Shown here: piece after piece, positions 9,568-20,560 of the stretch
How the letters are laid out: each line of letters begins with the position of its first letter
Position numbering within the stretch: position 1 is the first letter of the stretch
From: Paracoccaceae bacterium
GTDB taxonomy: Bacteria; Pseudomonadota; Alphaproteobacteria; Rhodobacterales; Rhodobacteraceae
Direction of reading: 5' to 3'
Length of the DNA stretch: 45,164 nucleotides
Assembly (NCBI GenBank): GCA_018607905.1
Contig: JABBAP010000031.1
Coordinates: 1 to 45,164, forward strand
The notes under the pieces: generated by a model
Told to the model about the DNA's origin: nothing
What the model saw: only the letters and a program-made list of their open reading frames with translations
Databases searched by the model: none
Position numbers and translations under genes: made by a program

Positions 9568-10327
9568 TCAAATGTCAAAGAAAGACCAAATTCGCGCTTT
9601 GCTAAAAAGCATTGAAACAGGCGATCCCGAACCCATCGCTGTGGTCAATGAGGCGAAATACATCCAGCACAATCCGCAAACCCATGAAGGCAGCGAGGGG
9701 CTCGCATCGCTGTTTGCCCGCCTGTCCAAAACCAACCCGCGCGTGAATGTCGTTCGCGCGTTTGAAGACGGTGACTATTTCTTCGGCCACACCGAATACG
9801 ATTTTGCATCCCGACGCATCGGCTTCGAAGTGTTCCGTTTTGAAGACGGCCAAGCCGTTGAGCATTGGGACAACATCCAAGAACGACACGGCCCAAATCC
9901 ATCGGGCCACAGCATGGTGGACGGCCCAACAGAAGCCACAGATTTTGATCGAACCGAAGAAAACCGCACGCTAATTCGCAGGTTTTTGGAAACGGTTTTG
10001 ATCAAAGGTCAGCACGACGAACTGCCCGATTTCATGATGCCCAATTACGTAGAGCATAACCCCAATCTAACCGACGGAATTGCCAATCTGCGCACTGCGC
10101 TAATCGCAAAAACCGACGGCACGCGAACAATCGACTATCACCAAACCCACCGCATTCTGGCGCAGGGCAATTTCGTCCTCGCCGTGACTGAGGGCGAAAA
10201 CGCAGGCGCGCATTCCGCCTTCTACGATCTCTTCCGCGTCGCAAACGGCAAGATTGCCGAACACTGGGACACCACCGAAAAAGTCGCTCCGAAAGAAGCG
10301 TGGAAGAACGACAACGGGAAGTTTTGA
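9560..10327 (+). CDS. tandem SnoaL-like/NTF2-fold protein
   Basis: 255 residues made of two homologous halves. Each has a YIQHNPQTHEG / YVEHNPNLTDG motif (near residues 31 and 161) and a closing EHWDNIQE / EHWDTTEK motif (near 101 and 229). This pattern matches SnoaL-like polyketide-cyclase-type proteins of the NTF2 fold (the 'predicted aldol condensation-catalysing' group). The ATG at 9560 overlaps the sulfatase stop by 8 bp; an alternative ATG at 9572 gives 251 residues, and neither has a strong ribosome binding site. Translational coupling with the sulfatase is likely. Function unknown. Confidence 0.85.
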   Translation: MGDQMSKKDQIRALLKSIETGDPEPIAVVNEAKYIQHNPQTHEGSEGLASLFARLSKTNPRVNVVRAFEDGDYFFGHTEYDFASRRIGFEVFRFEDGQAVEHWDNIQERHGPNPSGHSMVDGPTEATDFDRTEENRTLIRRFLETVLIKGQHDELPDFMMPNYVEHNPNLTDGIANLRTALIAKTDGTRTIDYHQTHRILAQGNFVLAVTEGENAGAHSAFYDLFRVANGKIAEHWDTTEKVAPKEAWKNDNGKF

Positions 10328-10329
10328 GT

Positions 10330-10454
10330 TAGCGCTATGCCCGACCTCGGGAGGCCTCGACTTCGGGTGCTTTGATTTGGCCATAACCAAAATTTTGGCA
10401 AACACTGCCAGCAACGCGAATGCCCTCCCATGGGGGAGGTCGGGCATAGCGCTA
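10330..10454. repeat. interspersed-repeat-like element with perfect 19-bp inverted ends
   Basis: TAGCGCTATGCCCGACCTC at 10330-10348 is repeated exactly as its reverse complement at 10436-10454. Inside lie secondary hairpins: CCTCGGGAGG at 10345-10354 and CCTCCC...GGGAGG around 10424-10439. The element is 125 bp, begins 2 bp after the SnoaL gene stop, and has no convincing ORF. The structure suggests a MITE- or REP-like intergenic repeat. Copies elsewhere in the genome cannot be checked here. No transposase is nearby and target duplications were not identified. Confidence 0.65.
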
Positions 10455-10492
10455 TCGCGCTGGGTGAAAACTCCCTCCACAAACGCAACGCA

Positions 10493-10570
10493 TTAACCTT
10501 TTGGCGTTAACTTTTGGTGCCATACAAAGTGCCATACAGGTGCCATACGCTTTGCATACCGTTTTCATAC
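10493..10570 (-). repeat. phased GTATG-box array, copy A
   Basis: Read on the minus strand, five GTATG boxes (plus-strand CATAC starting at 10521, 10533, 10544, 10555 and 10566) are spaced 11, 11, 11 and 12 bp. They are followed 22 bp later by GGTTAA (plus-strand TTAACC at 10493-10498). The core matches copy B at 26161-26249 at about 43 of 45 positions, with the same 11, 11, 12 spacing. It sits in a convergent intergenic region between the SnoaL gene and the rpoC terminator, so it is not placed as a promoter of either gene. Function unknown. Confidence 0.75.
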
Positions 10571-10650
10571 GCTTTGCGGACAATTTCTCGCCCTCAAAAT
10601 CATGGTTAACGGGCCAATCTTACCCCACCGTACGCACCCTGCCCCGGAAC

Positions 10651-10682
10651 GCAAAAGCCCGACCAAAGGGCCGGGCTTTCGC
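10651..10682 (-). terminator. rho-independent terminator after rpoC
   Basis: 8-bp stem AAAGCCCG (10654-10661) / CGGGCTTT (10672-10679). On the minus strand it is followed by a short T-run, 25-55 nt after the rpoC stop. It ends the rplJL-rpoBC transcription unit. The 10571-10650 interval to the left contains a GTTAACC motif and nothing else obvious. Confidence 0.85.
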
Positions 10683-10706
10683 AATTCTTAAGGCTGAGGT
10701 TTCAGC

Positions 10707-13700
10707 TTAGCTTGGCTGTTCTGTGCCGTCGCCGCTATCGCCAAATCCTGCGCTTAGGTCTTCACCCATCACGCCGTCATTAGCTTCGGAAACCTTAAAG
10801 CCTTCCATGTTGTCGTCCCCAACTGGGCCGAGCAATGCTGCAGCTTCTTCTGCTGCAATTCTTGCGCTTTCAACAACAACGGTATCACGATCAGCCGCGA
10901 TCTTTTTGATCTGGAAGGTCGCACCGCCCGTACCCGCTGGGATCAAGCGCCCAACGATGACGTTCTCTTTCAGACCGATCAATTTATCGCGCTTACCTTG
11001 AACAGACGCTTCCGTCAGAACCCGTGTGGTTTCTTGGAAAGATGCCGCAGAGATAAACGAACGTGTTTGCAACGAAGCCTTTGTAATACCAAGAAGAATT
11101 GGTCCACCTTTGGCTGGGTCGAGACCCTTCGCCGCGGCTTTCGCATTCACTTCGTCAAACTCGGCTTTGTCCACCTGCTCACCCTTCAGAAGGGTCGTGC
11201 CGCCAGAGTGGGTGATTTCCCACTTTTGCAGCATTTGGCGAACGATCACTTCGATGTGCTTATCGTTGATCTTCACGCCTTGCAGACGGTACACGTCCTG
11301 AACTTCGTCCACCATATAGTCGGCCAACGCTTCAACACCCATGATATTCAGGATGTCATGGGGCGCTGGATTGCCGTCCATGATGTACTCGCCCTTGCGG
11401 ATGAAATCACCTTCCTGAACAGGAATGTGTTTCCCCTTTGGAACCATGTATTCCACTGGTTCCGCGCCTTCTTCGGCAGCTTCGATTGAAATGCGACGTT
11501 TGTTTTTATAGTCGCGGCCAAAGCGTACGTAACCATCAATCTCAGCGATGATCGCGTGGTCTTTTGGACGACGTGCTTCAAACAATTCCGCAACCCGTGG
11601 CAGACCACCAGTAATGTCTTTCGTCTTCGCACCTTCGCGCGGAATACGAGCAACAACATCACCAGCTTTTACCTCTTGGCCGTCTTCAATGGACAAGATA
11701 GCATCAACAGAAAGCGCATAGGAAATTGGGTTGCCCAGCTCGTTACGCTCAGGATCGCCATTGGCATCCATGATGATAATTTCAGGCTTCAGATCGCTGC
11801 CTTTTGGCGCAGAACGCCAATCAGTAATGATCTTCTGGCTGATACCAGTCGCGTCATCGGTCTCGTCACGAACAGAGATGCCCGGAACCAGATCGACAGC
11901 TTTCGCAGTACCCGCTTTTTCTGCGATAATCGGCAGAGTATACGGATCCCATTCATACAGCTTGTCACCACGTGCAACTTTGTCGCCGTCTTTGACCATG
12001 ATTTTGGAACCATAAGTCAATTTGTGCGACGCGCGTTCCACATCGTTTTCGTCCATGATCGCAATCTCAACGCTCCGACCCATGATGACCATTTCGCCGT
12101 CACGGTTTTTCAGAATGTTGGCATTGCGCAGCTCGACTTTACCGTCGACGCTGGCTTCTTGGAACGATTGCTGACCACCTTGCGCAATACCGCCGATGTG
12201 GAATGTCCGCATCGTCAGCTGTGTGCCAGGTTCACCGATGGATTGTGCGGCGATGATGCCCACAGCTTCGCCCGGGTTCACTTGCGTGCCCCGTGCCAAA
12301 TCGCGGCCATAACATGTTGCACAAATACCGTCTTCGGCTTCACAGGTTAGCGGCGAACGGATGAACAAGGTCGGAACACCAGAGTTCTCGATCAAGTCAG
12401 CCATACGCTCGTCGATCAGCTCACCACGTGGGCAGATCACTTCTTCTGTGCCAGGCTTCAGAACGTCTTCATTGGTTACACGGCCCAGAATACGCTCGGA
12501 CAAGGAAGCAACAACTTCACCGTCGTTAACCGCAGCAGATGCTGTGATGCCGTTTTCTGTTCCACAATCGATTTCGCGAACGATACAATCTTGTGCAACG
12601 TCAACCAAACGACGTGTCAGATAACCAGAGTTAGCCGTTTTCAAAGCCGTATCTGCCAGACCCTTACGAGCCCCGTGGGTGGAGTTAAAATACTCCAAAA
12701 CGGTCAGACCTTCTTTAAAGTTCGAGATGATCGGCGTTTCGATGATTTCACCGTTCGGCTTAGCCATCAAACCACGCATACCACCCAGCTGCTTCATCTG
12801 TGCAGGGGAACCACGCGCGCCAGAATGCGCCATCATGTAAACCGAGTTTGGCTCCATTTCAGTACCAGCATCGTCTACTTTCATGGACGAAATTTCGCCC
12901 ATCATCGCATCCGCAACCGCATCCGAACATTTCGACCAGCTGTCGACAACTTTGTTGTACTTCTCACCCTGAGTGATCAGGCCGTCGAGATACTGTTGTT
13001 CGAACTCTTTTACTTGGTCACGTGTGTCGTTCACGATGTGCCATTTGCTGTCAGGGATAACCATGTCGTCCTTACCGAACGAGATGCCAGCCTTAAACGC
13101 TTCGCGGAAACCCAAGGTCATGATCTGATCACAGAAGATCACAGATTCTTTCTGACCACAGTAGCGGTAAACGATGTCGATGACCTCGCCCACTTCTTTT
13201 TTCCGCAGCAAACGGTTGACGATGTCAAACGGCGCTTTGGTGTTCAGCGGCAGCAATGTACCCAAACGAACCCGACCAGGCGTCGTTTCGTAACGCACAA
13301 AGATAGAATTACCCTCGTCGTCAACCTGCTCCACACGGCAGTTAATTTTGGAGTGCAAATGCACGATGCCAGCGTCCAGCGCGTGGTTTACTTCCTGTGG
13401 GGAAGCAAACGTCATGCCTTGGCCTTTCATGCCTTCGCGTTCCAGCGAAATATAGTAGATGCCCAAAATCATATCCTGTGAAGGAACGATGATTGGCTTA
13501 CCGTTGGCAGGCGACAGCACGTTGTTTGTCGACATCATCAGAACACGCGCTTCCAACTGGGCCTCAAGGCTCAGAGGAACGTGAACCGCCATTTGGTCAC
13601 CGTCAAAGTCGGCGTTAAACGCGGAACACACCAGCGGGTGCAGCTGAATGGCTTTACCCTCGATCAGTGTGGGTTCGAACGCTTGGATGCCCAAACGGTG

Positions 13701-14996
13701 AAGCGTCGGCGCACGGTTCAACAGAACTGGGTGCTCGCGGATCACTTCGTCGAGAATATCCCAAACTTCTGGGCGTTCTTTTTCCACGATTTTCTTGGCT
13801 TGCTTCACAGTCGAAGACAGACCTTTGGCTTCAAGCCGTGAATAGATGAACGGCTTGAACAGCTCCAACGCCATCTTCTTAGGAAGACCACATTGATGGA
13901 GTTTGAGTTCAGGCCCCGTTACAATTACTGAACGACCAGAGAAATCGACCCGTTTACCCAAAAGGTTTTGACGGAAGCGACCTTGCTTACCTTTCAGCAT
14001 GTCGGACAGTGATTTCAACGGGCGTTTGTTCGCACCCGTGATCACACGGCCACGACGGCCGTTGTCAAACAACGCATCCACAGATTCTTGCAACATCCGT
14101 TTTTCGTTACGCACGATGATATCAGGCGCACGAAGTTCGATCAGACGTTTCAAGCGGTTGTTACGGTTGATAACCCGACGATACAGATCGTTCAGATCGG
14201 ACGTCGCAAAACGACCACCATCCAGTGGCACCAAGGGGCGCAATTCTGGCGGGATCACAGGGATAACTGTCAAAATCATCCACTCTGGGCGGTTGCCAGA
14301 TTCTAGGAAGGATTCAACAACTTTAAGACGTTTGATGATCTTCTTTGGCTTCAATTCGCCAGTGGCTTCGGCCAGATCAGCACGCAGCTGGTCGGCTTCT
14401 GCTTCCAGATCAATGTTGGACAGCATTTCACGGATGGCTTCTGCACCAATACCCGCGTTAAACGCATCTTCGCCAAAGACGTCTTGCGCGTCCATGAACT
14501 CTTCTTCGTTCATCATCTGACCATAGTTCAGGTCCGTAAGACCCGGCTCGATCACAACGTATTGTTCAAAATACAGAACACGTTCCAGCTCGCGCAGGGT
14601 CATGTCCAGCATCAGGCCGATACGGCTTGGCAGGGATTTCAGGAACCAGATGTGCGCAACAGGTGCTGCCAATTCGATGTGGCCCATACGTTCGCGACGT
14701 ACCTTTTGCAGCGTTACTTCGACACCACATTTTTCGCAGGTCACACCGCGGTATTTCATCCGCTTGTATTTGCCGCACAGACATTCGTAATCTTTGATCG
14801 GGCCAAAGATACGTGCGCAGAACAGGCCGTCCCGCTCTGGTTTGAACGTACGATAGTTGATGGTTTCTGGCTTTTTAATTTCGCCGAAAGACCATGACAA
14901 AATCCGCTCTGGCGACGCAAGTGAGATTTTGATCTCATCAAATGTGCGTGGCGCCTGGACGGGGTTGAACGGGTTGTTCGTGATTTCTTGGTTCAT
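10707..14996 (-). CDS. rpoC: DNA-directed RNA polymerase subunit beta'
   Basis: Largest core subunit of RNA polymerase, 1429 residues, the usual alphaproteobacterial length. The N-terminal zinc ribbon ([19 protein letters not shown], near residues 71-89), the catalytic metal loop [15 protein letters not shown] (near 460) and the second zinc-binding cysteine group ([19 protein letters not shown], near 890) are all present. The acidic C-terminal tail ([19 protein letters not shown]) is typical of the group. It lies 47 bp after rpoB and is co-transcribed with it. No intein or split is seen. Confidence 0.99.
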   Translation of the reverse strand: MNQEITNNPFNPVQAPRTFDEIKISLASPERILSWSFGEIKKPETINYRTFKPERDGLFCARIFGPIKDYECLCGKYKRMKYRGVTCEKCGVEVTLQKVRRERMGHIELAAPVAHIWFLKSLPSRIGLMLDMTLRELERVLYFEQYVVIEPGLTDLNYGQMMNEEEFMDAQDVFGEDAFNAGIGAEAIREMLSNIDLEAEADQLRADLAEATGELKPKKIIKRLKVVESFLESGNRPEWMILTVIPVIPPELRPLVPLDGGRFATSDLNDLYRRVINRNNRLKRLIELRAPDIIVRNEKRMLQESVDALFDNGRRGRVITGANKRPLKSLSDMLKGKQGRFRQNLLGKRVDFSGRSVIVTGPELKLHQCGLPKKMALELFKPFIYSRLEAKGLSSTVKQAKKIVEKERPEVWDILDEVIREHPVLLNRAPTLHRLGIQAFEPTLIEGKAIQLHPLVCSAFNADFDGDQMAVHVPLSLEAQLEARVLMMSTNNVLSPANGKPIIVPSQDMILGIYYISLEREGMKGQGMTFASPQEVNHALDAGIVHLHSKINCRVEQVDDEGNSIFVRYETTPGRVRLGTLLPLNTKAPFDIVNRLLRKKEVGEVIDIVYRYCGQKESVIFCDQIMTLGFREAFKAGISFGKDDMVIPDSKWHIVNDTRDQVKEFEQQYLDGLITQGEKYNKVVDSWSKCSDAVADAMMGEISSMKVDDAGTEMEPNSVYMMAHSGARGSPAQMKQLGGMRGLMAKPNGEIIETPIISNFKEGLTVLEYFNSTHGARKGLADTALKTANSGYLTRRLVDVAQDCIVREIDCGTENGITASAAVNDGEVVASLSERILGRVTNEDVLKPGTEEVICPRGELIDERMADLIENSGVPTLFIRSPLTCEAEDGICATCYGRDLARGTQVNPGEAVGIIAAQSIGEPGTQLTMRTFHIGGIAQGGQQSFQEASVDGKVELRNANILKNRDGEMVIMGRSVEIAIMDENDVERASHKLTYGSKIMVKDGDKVARGDKLYEWDPYTLPIIAEKAGTAKAVDLVPGISVRDETDDATGISQKIITDWRSAPKGSDLKPEIIIMDANGDPERNELGNPISYALSVDAILSIEDGQEVKAGDVVARIPREGAKTKDITGGLPRVAELFEARRPKDHAIIAEIDGYVRFGRDYKNKRRISIEAAEEGAEPVEYMVPKGKHIPVQEGDFIRKGEYIMDGNPAPHDILNIMGVEALADYMVDEVQDVYRLQGVKINDKHIEVIVRQMLQKWEITHSGGTTLLKGEQVDKAEFDEVNAKAAAKGLDPAKGGPILLGITKASLQTRSFISAASFQETTRVLTEASVQGKRDKLIGLKENVIVGRLIPAGTGGATFQIKKIAADRDTVVVESARIAAEEAAALLGPVGDDNMEGFKVSEANDGVMGEDLSAGFGDSGDGTEQPS

Positions 14997-15043
14997 TTTT
15001 TGATCCTAATCTCGATTTCCAAAGGGAGTAAGGCGCGAGCGCC

Positions 15044-18000
15044 TTACTCTGTTTCCGCGTCCAGCAGCTCGACGTTTAAGCCAAGCGAGCGGATTTCTTT
15101 CACAAGAACATTGAACGATTCTGGAACACCAGCTTCGAAATTGTCCTCACCTTTAACGATGGCTTCATAGACCTTGGTCCGGCCTGCAACGTCATCCGAT
15201 TTCACCGTCAGCATTTCCTGCAAGGTGTAAGCGGCGCCGTATGCTTCCAGTGCCCAAACTTCCATCTCACCAAAGCGTTGGCCACCGAACTGCGCCTTAC
15301 CACCCAGCGGTTGCTGAGTAACCAAGGAGTACGGACCAGTGGAACGCGCGTGGATTTTATCGTCCACAAGGTGATGAAGTTTCAGCAAGTATTTGACACC
15401 GACCGTTACAGGGCGTGCAAACTGCTCGCCTGTGCGGCCATCAAATACGATGCTTTGGCCAGAAGTTTCGAAGCCAGCACGTGTCAGCGCGTCGTTCACA
15501 TCCGCTTCTTTCGCACCGTCAAAGACGGGCGTCGCGATTGGAACACCACCTGTTACGTTGCCAGCGGCTTCCAAGAACTGATCGTCGTTCATGTCGGCCA
15601 CAACTTCGTTGTACAAGTCTTCGCCATACGCAGTTTTCATCGCGTCTTTGACAGGGGACATGTCACCTGTGCGACGGTAATCGCGCAAGCTTTCGGAAAT
15701 GGTCTGGCCCAAGCCGCGTGCGGCCCAACCCATGTGCGTTTCCAAAATTTGGCCCACGTTCATACGTGACGGAACACCAAGCGGGTTCAGACAGAAATCA
15801 ACGGGCGTACCATCCGCGAGGAACGGCATGTCTTCGACAGGAACAACGCGCGAAATAACGCCTTTGTTGCCGTGACGACCAGCCATTTTATCACCTGGTT
15901 GCAGCTTACGCTTCACCGCGATGAACACTTTGACCATCTTCATCACACCTGGGGGCAGATCGTCGCCGCGGCGCACTTTTTCTACCTTGTCTTCAAAGCG
16001 CGCTTCCAAAGCTTTTTTCTGCACTTCGTATTGTGCATTCAAAGCTTCGATTTCGGCCGCATCTTTGTCGTCACCCAGTGCCAACTGCCACCACTGTCCA
16101 CGCGACAGCATGTCCAGCAATTCTGCATCAATAGTCGAGCCAGCTTTAACGCCTTTTGGACCTTTGACAGCAACATTACCTTCGAGCAAACCACGCAAAC
16201 GCGCGTAGATGTTGCGATCAAGAATGACCATCTCATCGTCGCGGTCACGGCTCAAACGCTCTACTTCTTCGCGTTCGATTTGCAGCGCACGTTCGTCTTT
16301 TTCAACGCCGTGGCGGTTGAACACACGAACTTCGACAACAGTACCGTAATCCCCCGGTGGCAGACGCAAGGATGTGTCACGCACATCGGATGCTTTCTCA
16401 CCAAAGATGGCGCGCAACAACTTCTCTTCAGGAGTCATCGGGCTTTCGCCTTTTGGTGTGATCTTACCAACCAGAATATCCGCAGGGCCAACTTCCGCAC
16501 CGATGTAAACGATACCAGCCTCATCGAGGTTGCGCAGCGCTTCTTCACCGACGTTTGGAATGTCGCGAGTGATTTCTTCTGGACCCAGTTTCGTATCACG
16601 GGCCGCCACTTCGAATTCTTCGATGTGGACAGATGTGAACACGTCTTCTTTCACGATCCGTTCAGAAATCAGGATGGAGTCTTCGTAGTTGTAGCCATTC
16701 CAAGGCATAAACGCGACGAGGATGTTTTTACCCAAAGCCAATTCACCAAGATCGGTGGACGGGCCATCAGCAACAACTTCGCCTTTGGACACAGTATCAC
16801 CAACTTTCACCAATGGGCGTTGGTTGATACATGTGTTTTGGTTTGAACGCTGGAACTTACGCAAACGATAAATGTCTACACCTGGATCACCAGGTTCCAG
16901 ATCAGCCGTCGCACGCACAACAATCCGCATCGCGTCAACTTGGTCGATGATACCCGCACGACGTGCAGTGATCGCAGCGCCGGAATCCCGGGCAACAACT
17001 TCTTCGATCCCTGTACCAACGTATGGCGCTTCTGCGCGCAACAATGGAACAGCCTGACGTTGCATGTTCGAACCCATCAATGCGCGGTTGGCGTCATCGT
17101 TTTCAAGGAATGGGATCAAAGACGCAGCAACGGACACCAACTGTTTTGGTGAAACGTCGATGTAATCGATGTTTTCAGGAGCCGTCAGCAGATATTCACC
17201 CGCCTGACGCGAAGAGGCCAAATCGTTGACGAATTTGTTGTTCTCATCCAACTGGGCATTGGCCTGCGCAACTGTATAGCGCATTTCTTCGGTCGCAGAC
17301 ATGTACTGAACTTCGTCGGTCACAACACTATCCGTCACTTTACGGTAAGGTGTTTCGATAAAGCCGTATTTGTTCACACGTGCAAAGGATGCAAGGGAGT
17401 TGATCAGACCAATATTCGGACCCTCAGGCGTTTCAATCGGACACATCCGACCGTAGTGCGTTGGGTGAACATCGCGAACCTCAAAGCCAGCACGCTCGCG
17501 GGTCAAACCGCCAGGTCCAAGCGCTGAAAGGCGACGCTTGTGCGTAACCTCAGACAGCGGGTTGGTTTGGTCCATGAACTGCGACAGTTGGCTAGAGCCG
17601 AAGAATTCACGAACGGCAGCTGCCGCAGGTTTCGCATTGATCAGGTCTTGTGGCATGATCGTGTCGATCTCAACGGAGGACATCCGCTCTTTGATCGCAC
17701 GTTCCATGCGCAACAGGCCAACACGGTATTGGTTTTCCATCAGCTCGCCAACAGAACGCACACGACGGTTGCCAAGGTGGTCAATGTCGTCCACGTCGCC
17801 TTTGCCGTCACGCAGATCAACCAACGCCTTAATTACCGCGATGATATCTTCTTTGCGCAATGTGCGCTGCGTGTCTTCTGCATCAAGTTGCAGACGCATG
17901 TTCATTTTCACACGACCAACAGCAGACAAGTCATACCGTTCGCCATCAAAGAACAACGTGTCAAACAACGCGGAGGCTGCTTCTACGGTTGGTGGCTCGC

Positions 18001-19180
18001 CCGGGCGCATAACGCGGTAGATATCCATCAACGCTGTGTCGCGGTGGTGGTTTTTGTCCACTGCCATCGTTGTGCGGATGTAAGGGCCGACGTTTACGTT
18101 GTCGATGTCGAGCGTAGGGATGTCAGTGACACCATTTTCCATCAACAACGGGATTGTGCCGCCGTTAACTTCGCCTTCTTTGTCGTACTCAAACGTCAGC
18201 TCATCGCCCGCTTCAACCCAGATCTCGCCGGTTTCTTCGTTGATGATGTCTTTGGATGCGAAACGACCAGCCAATGCTTCGAACGGAACCAAAATCTCGG
18301 TGACTTTGCCGTCGTCTTTCAGCTTCTTGACTGTGCGTGGCGTAACTTTCTTGCCAGCTTCTGCAATCACTTCGCCAGATTTGGCGTCGATCACATCGGT
18401 TGTTGGCTTCGTGCCACGGATACGATCAGGGAAGAATTTGGTTGCCCAACCGTTCTTCTTCTTGATCATCCGATAGTTCACGGTGTCGTAATACGCGTCA
18501 CAAATGCCTTCTTGATCCAAGCCCAGCGCATAAAGCAGGGTTGTCACTGGCAACTTACGACGACGGTCAATACGTGCAAAAACTACGTCTTTGGCATCGA
18601 ATTCGAAATCCAACCATGACCCACGGTATGGGATGATGCGCGATGCGAACAACAACTTACCAGAAGAGTGCGTTTTCCCTTTGTCGTGGTCAAAGAACAC
18701 GCCAGGGGAACGGTGCATCTGGGAAACGATAACACGCTCTGTGCCGTTCACAACGAATGTACCGTTGTGCGTCATCAGTGGCATGTCGCCCATGAATACG
18801 TCTTGCTCTTTGATGTCCTTAACGGACTTCGCGCCTGTATCTTCGTCGATATCAAACACGATCAAACGCAATGTCACTTTCAGCGGCGCACTGTAGGTCA
18901 TGTCGCGCTGTTGGCATTCTTCAACGTCATACTTCGGACGCTCCAGCTCGTATTTTACGAACTCAAGAATAGCAGTTTCATTGAAATCTTTGATCGGGAA
19001 CACCGATTGGAAAACACCTTGGATGCCTTCGCCGTCTGTGTGTTCTGCCTGATCGCCTGAACGCAAGAAAAGATCATAAGAGCTTTTCTGTACTTCGATC
19101 AAATTCGGCATATCCAATACTTCGCGGATTTTGCCGTAATATTTGCGGATGCGTTTGAAGCCGGAATGGGTTTGAGCCAT
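15044..19180 (-). CDS. rpoB: DNA-directed RNA polymerase subunit beta
   Basis: Second-largest RNA polymerase subunit, 1378 residues from the ATG at 19180 ([18 protein letters not shown]). An in-frame GTG four codons upstream at 19192 is possible but less like homologues. The rifampicin-binding region ([19 protein letters not shown] then [13 protein letters not shown]) has wild-type residues at the usual resistance positions. The C-terminal [25 protein letters not shown] segment that contacts beta' is intact. It lies after rplL with a 269-bp structured spacer and is followed closely by rpoC. Confidence 0.98.
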   Translation of the reverse strand: MAQTHSGFKRIRKYYGKIREVLDMPNLIEVQKSSYDLFLRSGDQAEHTDGEGIQGVFQSVFPIKDFNETAILEFVKYELERPKYDVEECQQRDMTYSAPLKVTLRLIVFDIDEDTGAKSVKDIKEQDVFMGDMPLMTHNGTFVVNGTERVIVSQMHRSPGVFFDHDKGKTHSSGKLLFASRIIPYRGSWLDFEFDAKDVVFARIDRRRKLPVTTLLYALGLDQEGICDAYYDTVNYRMIKKKNGWATKFFPDRIRGTKPTTDVIDAKSGEVIAEAGKKVTPRTVKKLKDDGKVTEILVPFEALAGRFASKDIINEETGEIWVEAGDELTFEYDKEGEVNGGTIPLLMENGVTDIPTLDIDNVNVGPYIRTTMAVDKNHHRDTALMDIYRVMRPGEPPTVEAASALFDTLFFDGERYDLSAVGRVKMNMRLQLDAEDTQRTLRKEDIIAVIKALVDLRDGKGDVDDIDHLGNRRVRSVGELMENQYRVGLLRMERAIKERMSSVEIDTIMPQDLINAKPAAAAVREFFGSSQLSQFMDQTNPLSEVTHKRRLSALGPGGLTRERAGFEVRDVHPTHYGRMCPIETPEGPNIGLINSLASFARVNKYGFIETPYRKVTDSVVTDEVQYMSATEEMRYTVAQANAQLDENNKFVNDLASSRQAGEYLLTAPENIDYIDVSPKQLVSVAASLIPFLENDDANRALMGSNMQRQAVPLLRAEAPYVGTGIEEVVARDSGAAITARRAGIIDQVDAMRIVVRATADLEPGDPGVDIYRLRKFQRSNQNTCINQRPLVKVGDTVSKGEVVADGPSTDLGELALGKNILVAFMPWNGYNYEDSILISERIVKEDVFTSVHIEEFEVAARDTKLGPEEITRDIPNVGEEALRNLDEAGIVYIGAEVGPADILVGKITPKGESPMTPEEKLLRAIFGEKASDVRDTSLRLPPGDYGTVVEVRVFNRHGVEKDERALQIEREEVERLSRDRDDEMVILDRNIYARLRGLLEGNVAVKGPKGVKAGSTIDAELLDMLSRGQWWQLALGDDKDAAEIEALNAQYEVQKKALEARFEDKVEKVRRGDDLPPGVMKMVKVFIAVKRKLQPGDKMAGRHGNKGVISRVVPVEDMPFLADGTPVDFCLNPLGVPSRMNVGQILETHMGWAARGLGQTISESLRDYRRTGDMSPVKDAMKTAYGEDLYNEVVADMNDDQFLEAAGNVTGGVPIATPVFDGAKEADVNDALTRAGFETSGQSIVFDGRTGEQFARPVTVGVKYLLKLHHLVDDKIHARSTGPYSLVTQQPLGGKAQFGGQRFGEMEVWALEAYGAAYTLQEMLTVKSDDVAGRTKVYEAIVKGEDNFEAGVPESFNVLVKEIRSLGLNVELLDAETE

Positions 19181-19323
19181 GCGCGTCGTCACCTTTTATA
19201 TTATGTCCACCTATCACAGCCGTTGGGCAGCGGTTGATCGGGCCAACTAACAGATTTGGGGACTCAATTCTTGCAAAAGGACCCAACCTCTCGCACCCGA
19301 GCCATTCCCGCGTCTTTCAAGAT

Positions 19324-19399
19324 ACCCCATCAGGGGTGCCTAGAAAGAGGCGTGCCTTTAAGACGTTTACGGCTGGACCCACAACCTGTGGATCCAGCC
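19324..19399 (-). promoter_or_regulatory. paired hairpins in the rplL-rpoB spacer
   Basis: Two stem-loops lie in the 269-bp spacer. GGCTGGA...TCCAGCC (19371-19399) also pairs CCACA/TGTGG internally, for 12 base pairs in all; ACCCC...GGGGT is at 19324-19337. Neither is followed by a T-run on the minus strand. In E. coli the equivalent spacer holds a partial attenuator and an RNase III processing site that set the ratio of L7/L12 to polymerase; these hairpins are candidates for the same role, by position only. Confidence 0.5.
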
Positions 19400-19449
19400 A
19401 AATTAGTGTTTCAGGCAAACCGAAGTTTGCGCCAAAAACTAAAACCCAA

Positions 19450-19824
19450 TTACTTGAGTTCAACCTCAGCGCCAGCTTCTTCAAGCTTCTTCTTGATTTC
19501 TTCAGCTTCAGTCTTGTTACAGCCTTCTTTAACGGCTTTGCCACCAGCTTCTACAAGGTCTTTAGCTTCTTTGAGGCCCAGGCCAGTGATGGCGCGAACT
19601 TCTTTGATGACGTTGATTTTCTTGTCGCCAGCGGCTTTCAAGATTACGTCGAACTCATCTTTTTCTTCAGCAGCTGGACCAGCGTCCGCGCCACCAGCAA
19701 CCATTACAGCGCCACCAGCAGCAGGCTCGATGCCATACTCGTCTTTCAGAATAGTTTTCAGTTCTTGTGCTTCCAGCAGTGTCAATCCAACGATGCTTTC
19801 AGCGAGTGCTTTGATATCAGCCAT
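19450..19824 (-). CDS. rplL: 50S ribosomal protein L7/L12
   Basis: Stalk protein of the large subunit that recruits translational GTPases; it binds L10 as dimers. The 124-residue product has an N-terminal dimerisation domain ([21 protein letters not shown]), an Ala/Gly-rich hinge near residues 37-52 and a C-terminal domain starting [21 protein letters not shown]. It lies 81 bp after rplJ in the usual rplJL pair. Confidence 0.98.
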   Translation of the reverse strand: MADIKALAESIVGLTLLEAQELKTILKDEYGIEPAAGGAVMVAGGADAGPAAEEKDEFDVILKAAGDKKINVIKEVRAITGLGLKEAKDLVEAGGKAVKEGCNKTEAEEIKKKLEEAGAEVELK

Positions 19825-19905
19825 TTGATATTTCCGTTTCCGTAGTTGTGTGTTTGTCCGGTGTGATGTTGTTTTTCACGCTCCGGTCGACAATTGCAGT
19901 TGTTA

Positions 19906-20424
19906 TTATGCAGCCTCTGCTTTTTCTTCAACGGTCGAAATAATCGACGCGATGTTAGAAGCAGGCGCGCCAATCGCACCAGCGATGTTGGAAGCAGGTG
20001 CACCAATGCAACCAACGATAGAAGCAATAAGCTCCTCGCGGGATGGCATTGCCGCAACGGCCTTAACACCGGCGACGTCGAGAAGGTTATCCCCCATTGA
20101 TCCACCAAGGATAACGAGCTTTTCGTTATCTTTAGCAAAGTCCTGTGTGGCTTTCGCCGCAGCAACTGGATCTTCGGAATATGCAAAAACGGTCATACCT
20201 GTCAGCAGGTCTTTAACGCCTTCACATGGAGTGCCCTCAAGAGCGATTTTGGCGAGCTTGTTTTTGGTTACACGTACAGAACCACCGACATTGCGCATAC
20301 GCGCACGGTAATCCTGCATTTCTGCAACTGTTAGACCGACATAGTGAGATACGACCACTACACCAGAGTCCGTGAAGATTTGACCGAGTTCTTCGACCAC
20401 TGCTTCTTTTTGGGCTCTATCCAC
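19906..20424 (-). CDS. rplJ: 50S ribosomal protein L10
   Basis: Base of the L7/L12 stalk, binding the GTPase-associated region of 23S rRNA. The 172-residue product begins [17 protein letters not shown] and has the conserved [16 protein letters not shown] segment near residue 25. Its C-terminal helix ([13 protein letters not shown]) is the L12-binding arm. A 20-residue stretch near 140-162 contains the near-repeat [20 protein letters not shown]. It follows a structured leader of about 130 nt, the expected site of autoregulation by the L10-L12 complex. Confidence 0.97.
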   Translation of the reverse strand: MDRAQKEAVVEELGQIFTDSGVVVVSHYVGLTVAEMQDYRARMRNVGGSVRVTKNKLAKIALEGTPCEGVKDLLTGMTVFAYSEDPVAAAKATQDFAKDNEKLVILGGSMGDNLLDVAGVKAVAAMPSREELIASIVGCIGAPASNIAGAIGAPASNIASIISTVEEKAEAA

Positions 20425-20560
20425 AGTATTGCTCCAAATTATGGAAGGCTTTCACCCTCCGGCTCGTTTTTACCAGTTTCACCGAAGCAGAACTGGCACT
20501 TAGGGTCCTAATTACGGTCCCCTCCCAAACCGCCCGAGGCTTTCACCACATGGCATTTTG
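20425..20560 (-). promoter_or_regulatory. probable L10 (rplJL) leader RNA
   Basis: The leader directly before rplJ carries a stable stem CCAGTT...AACTGG with a 12-nt loop. It also has a direct repeat of the 11-mer GGTGAAAGCCT (minus strand), whose plus-strand complements lie at 20446-20456 and 20537-20547. The second copy lies beside a purine-rich GGAGGG stretch that may pair with GCCTTCC near the ribosome binding site. Autoregulatory L10 leaders are well known in bacteria; assignment here rests on position and folding potential. The remaining spacer to 20754 probably holds the rplJ promoter, but no clear -35/-10 pair was seen. Confidence 0.6.

Noticed and set aside
6769-10327. Classification of the sulfatase group as a polysaccharide utilisation locus
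   Set aside because: No SusC/SusD-like proteins, glycoside hydrolases or sugar transporters, and the sulfatase lacks a signal peptide.
10100-10496. Small ORFs across the 10330-10454 repeat
   Set aside because: They are created by the inverted repeat and overlap the SnoaL gene; no start signals.
10493-10518. CtrA-type site (TTAA-N7-TTAA) from TTAACC and GTTAAC
   Set aside because: The spacing between half-sites is 10 bp instead of 7, so it does not match the consensus.
12591-13481. Long plus-strand open frames opposite rpoC and rpoB (also 15872-16846 and 17540-18619)
   Set aside because: They arise from codon bias on the reverse strand of the RNA polymerase genes; no ribosome binding sites or known domains.
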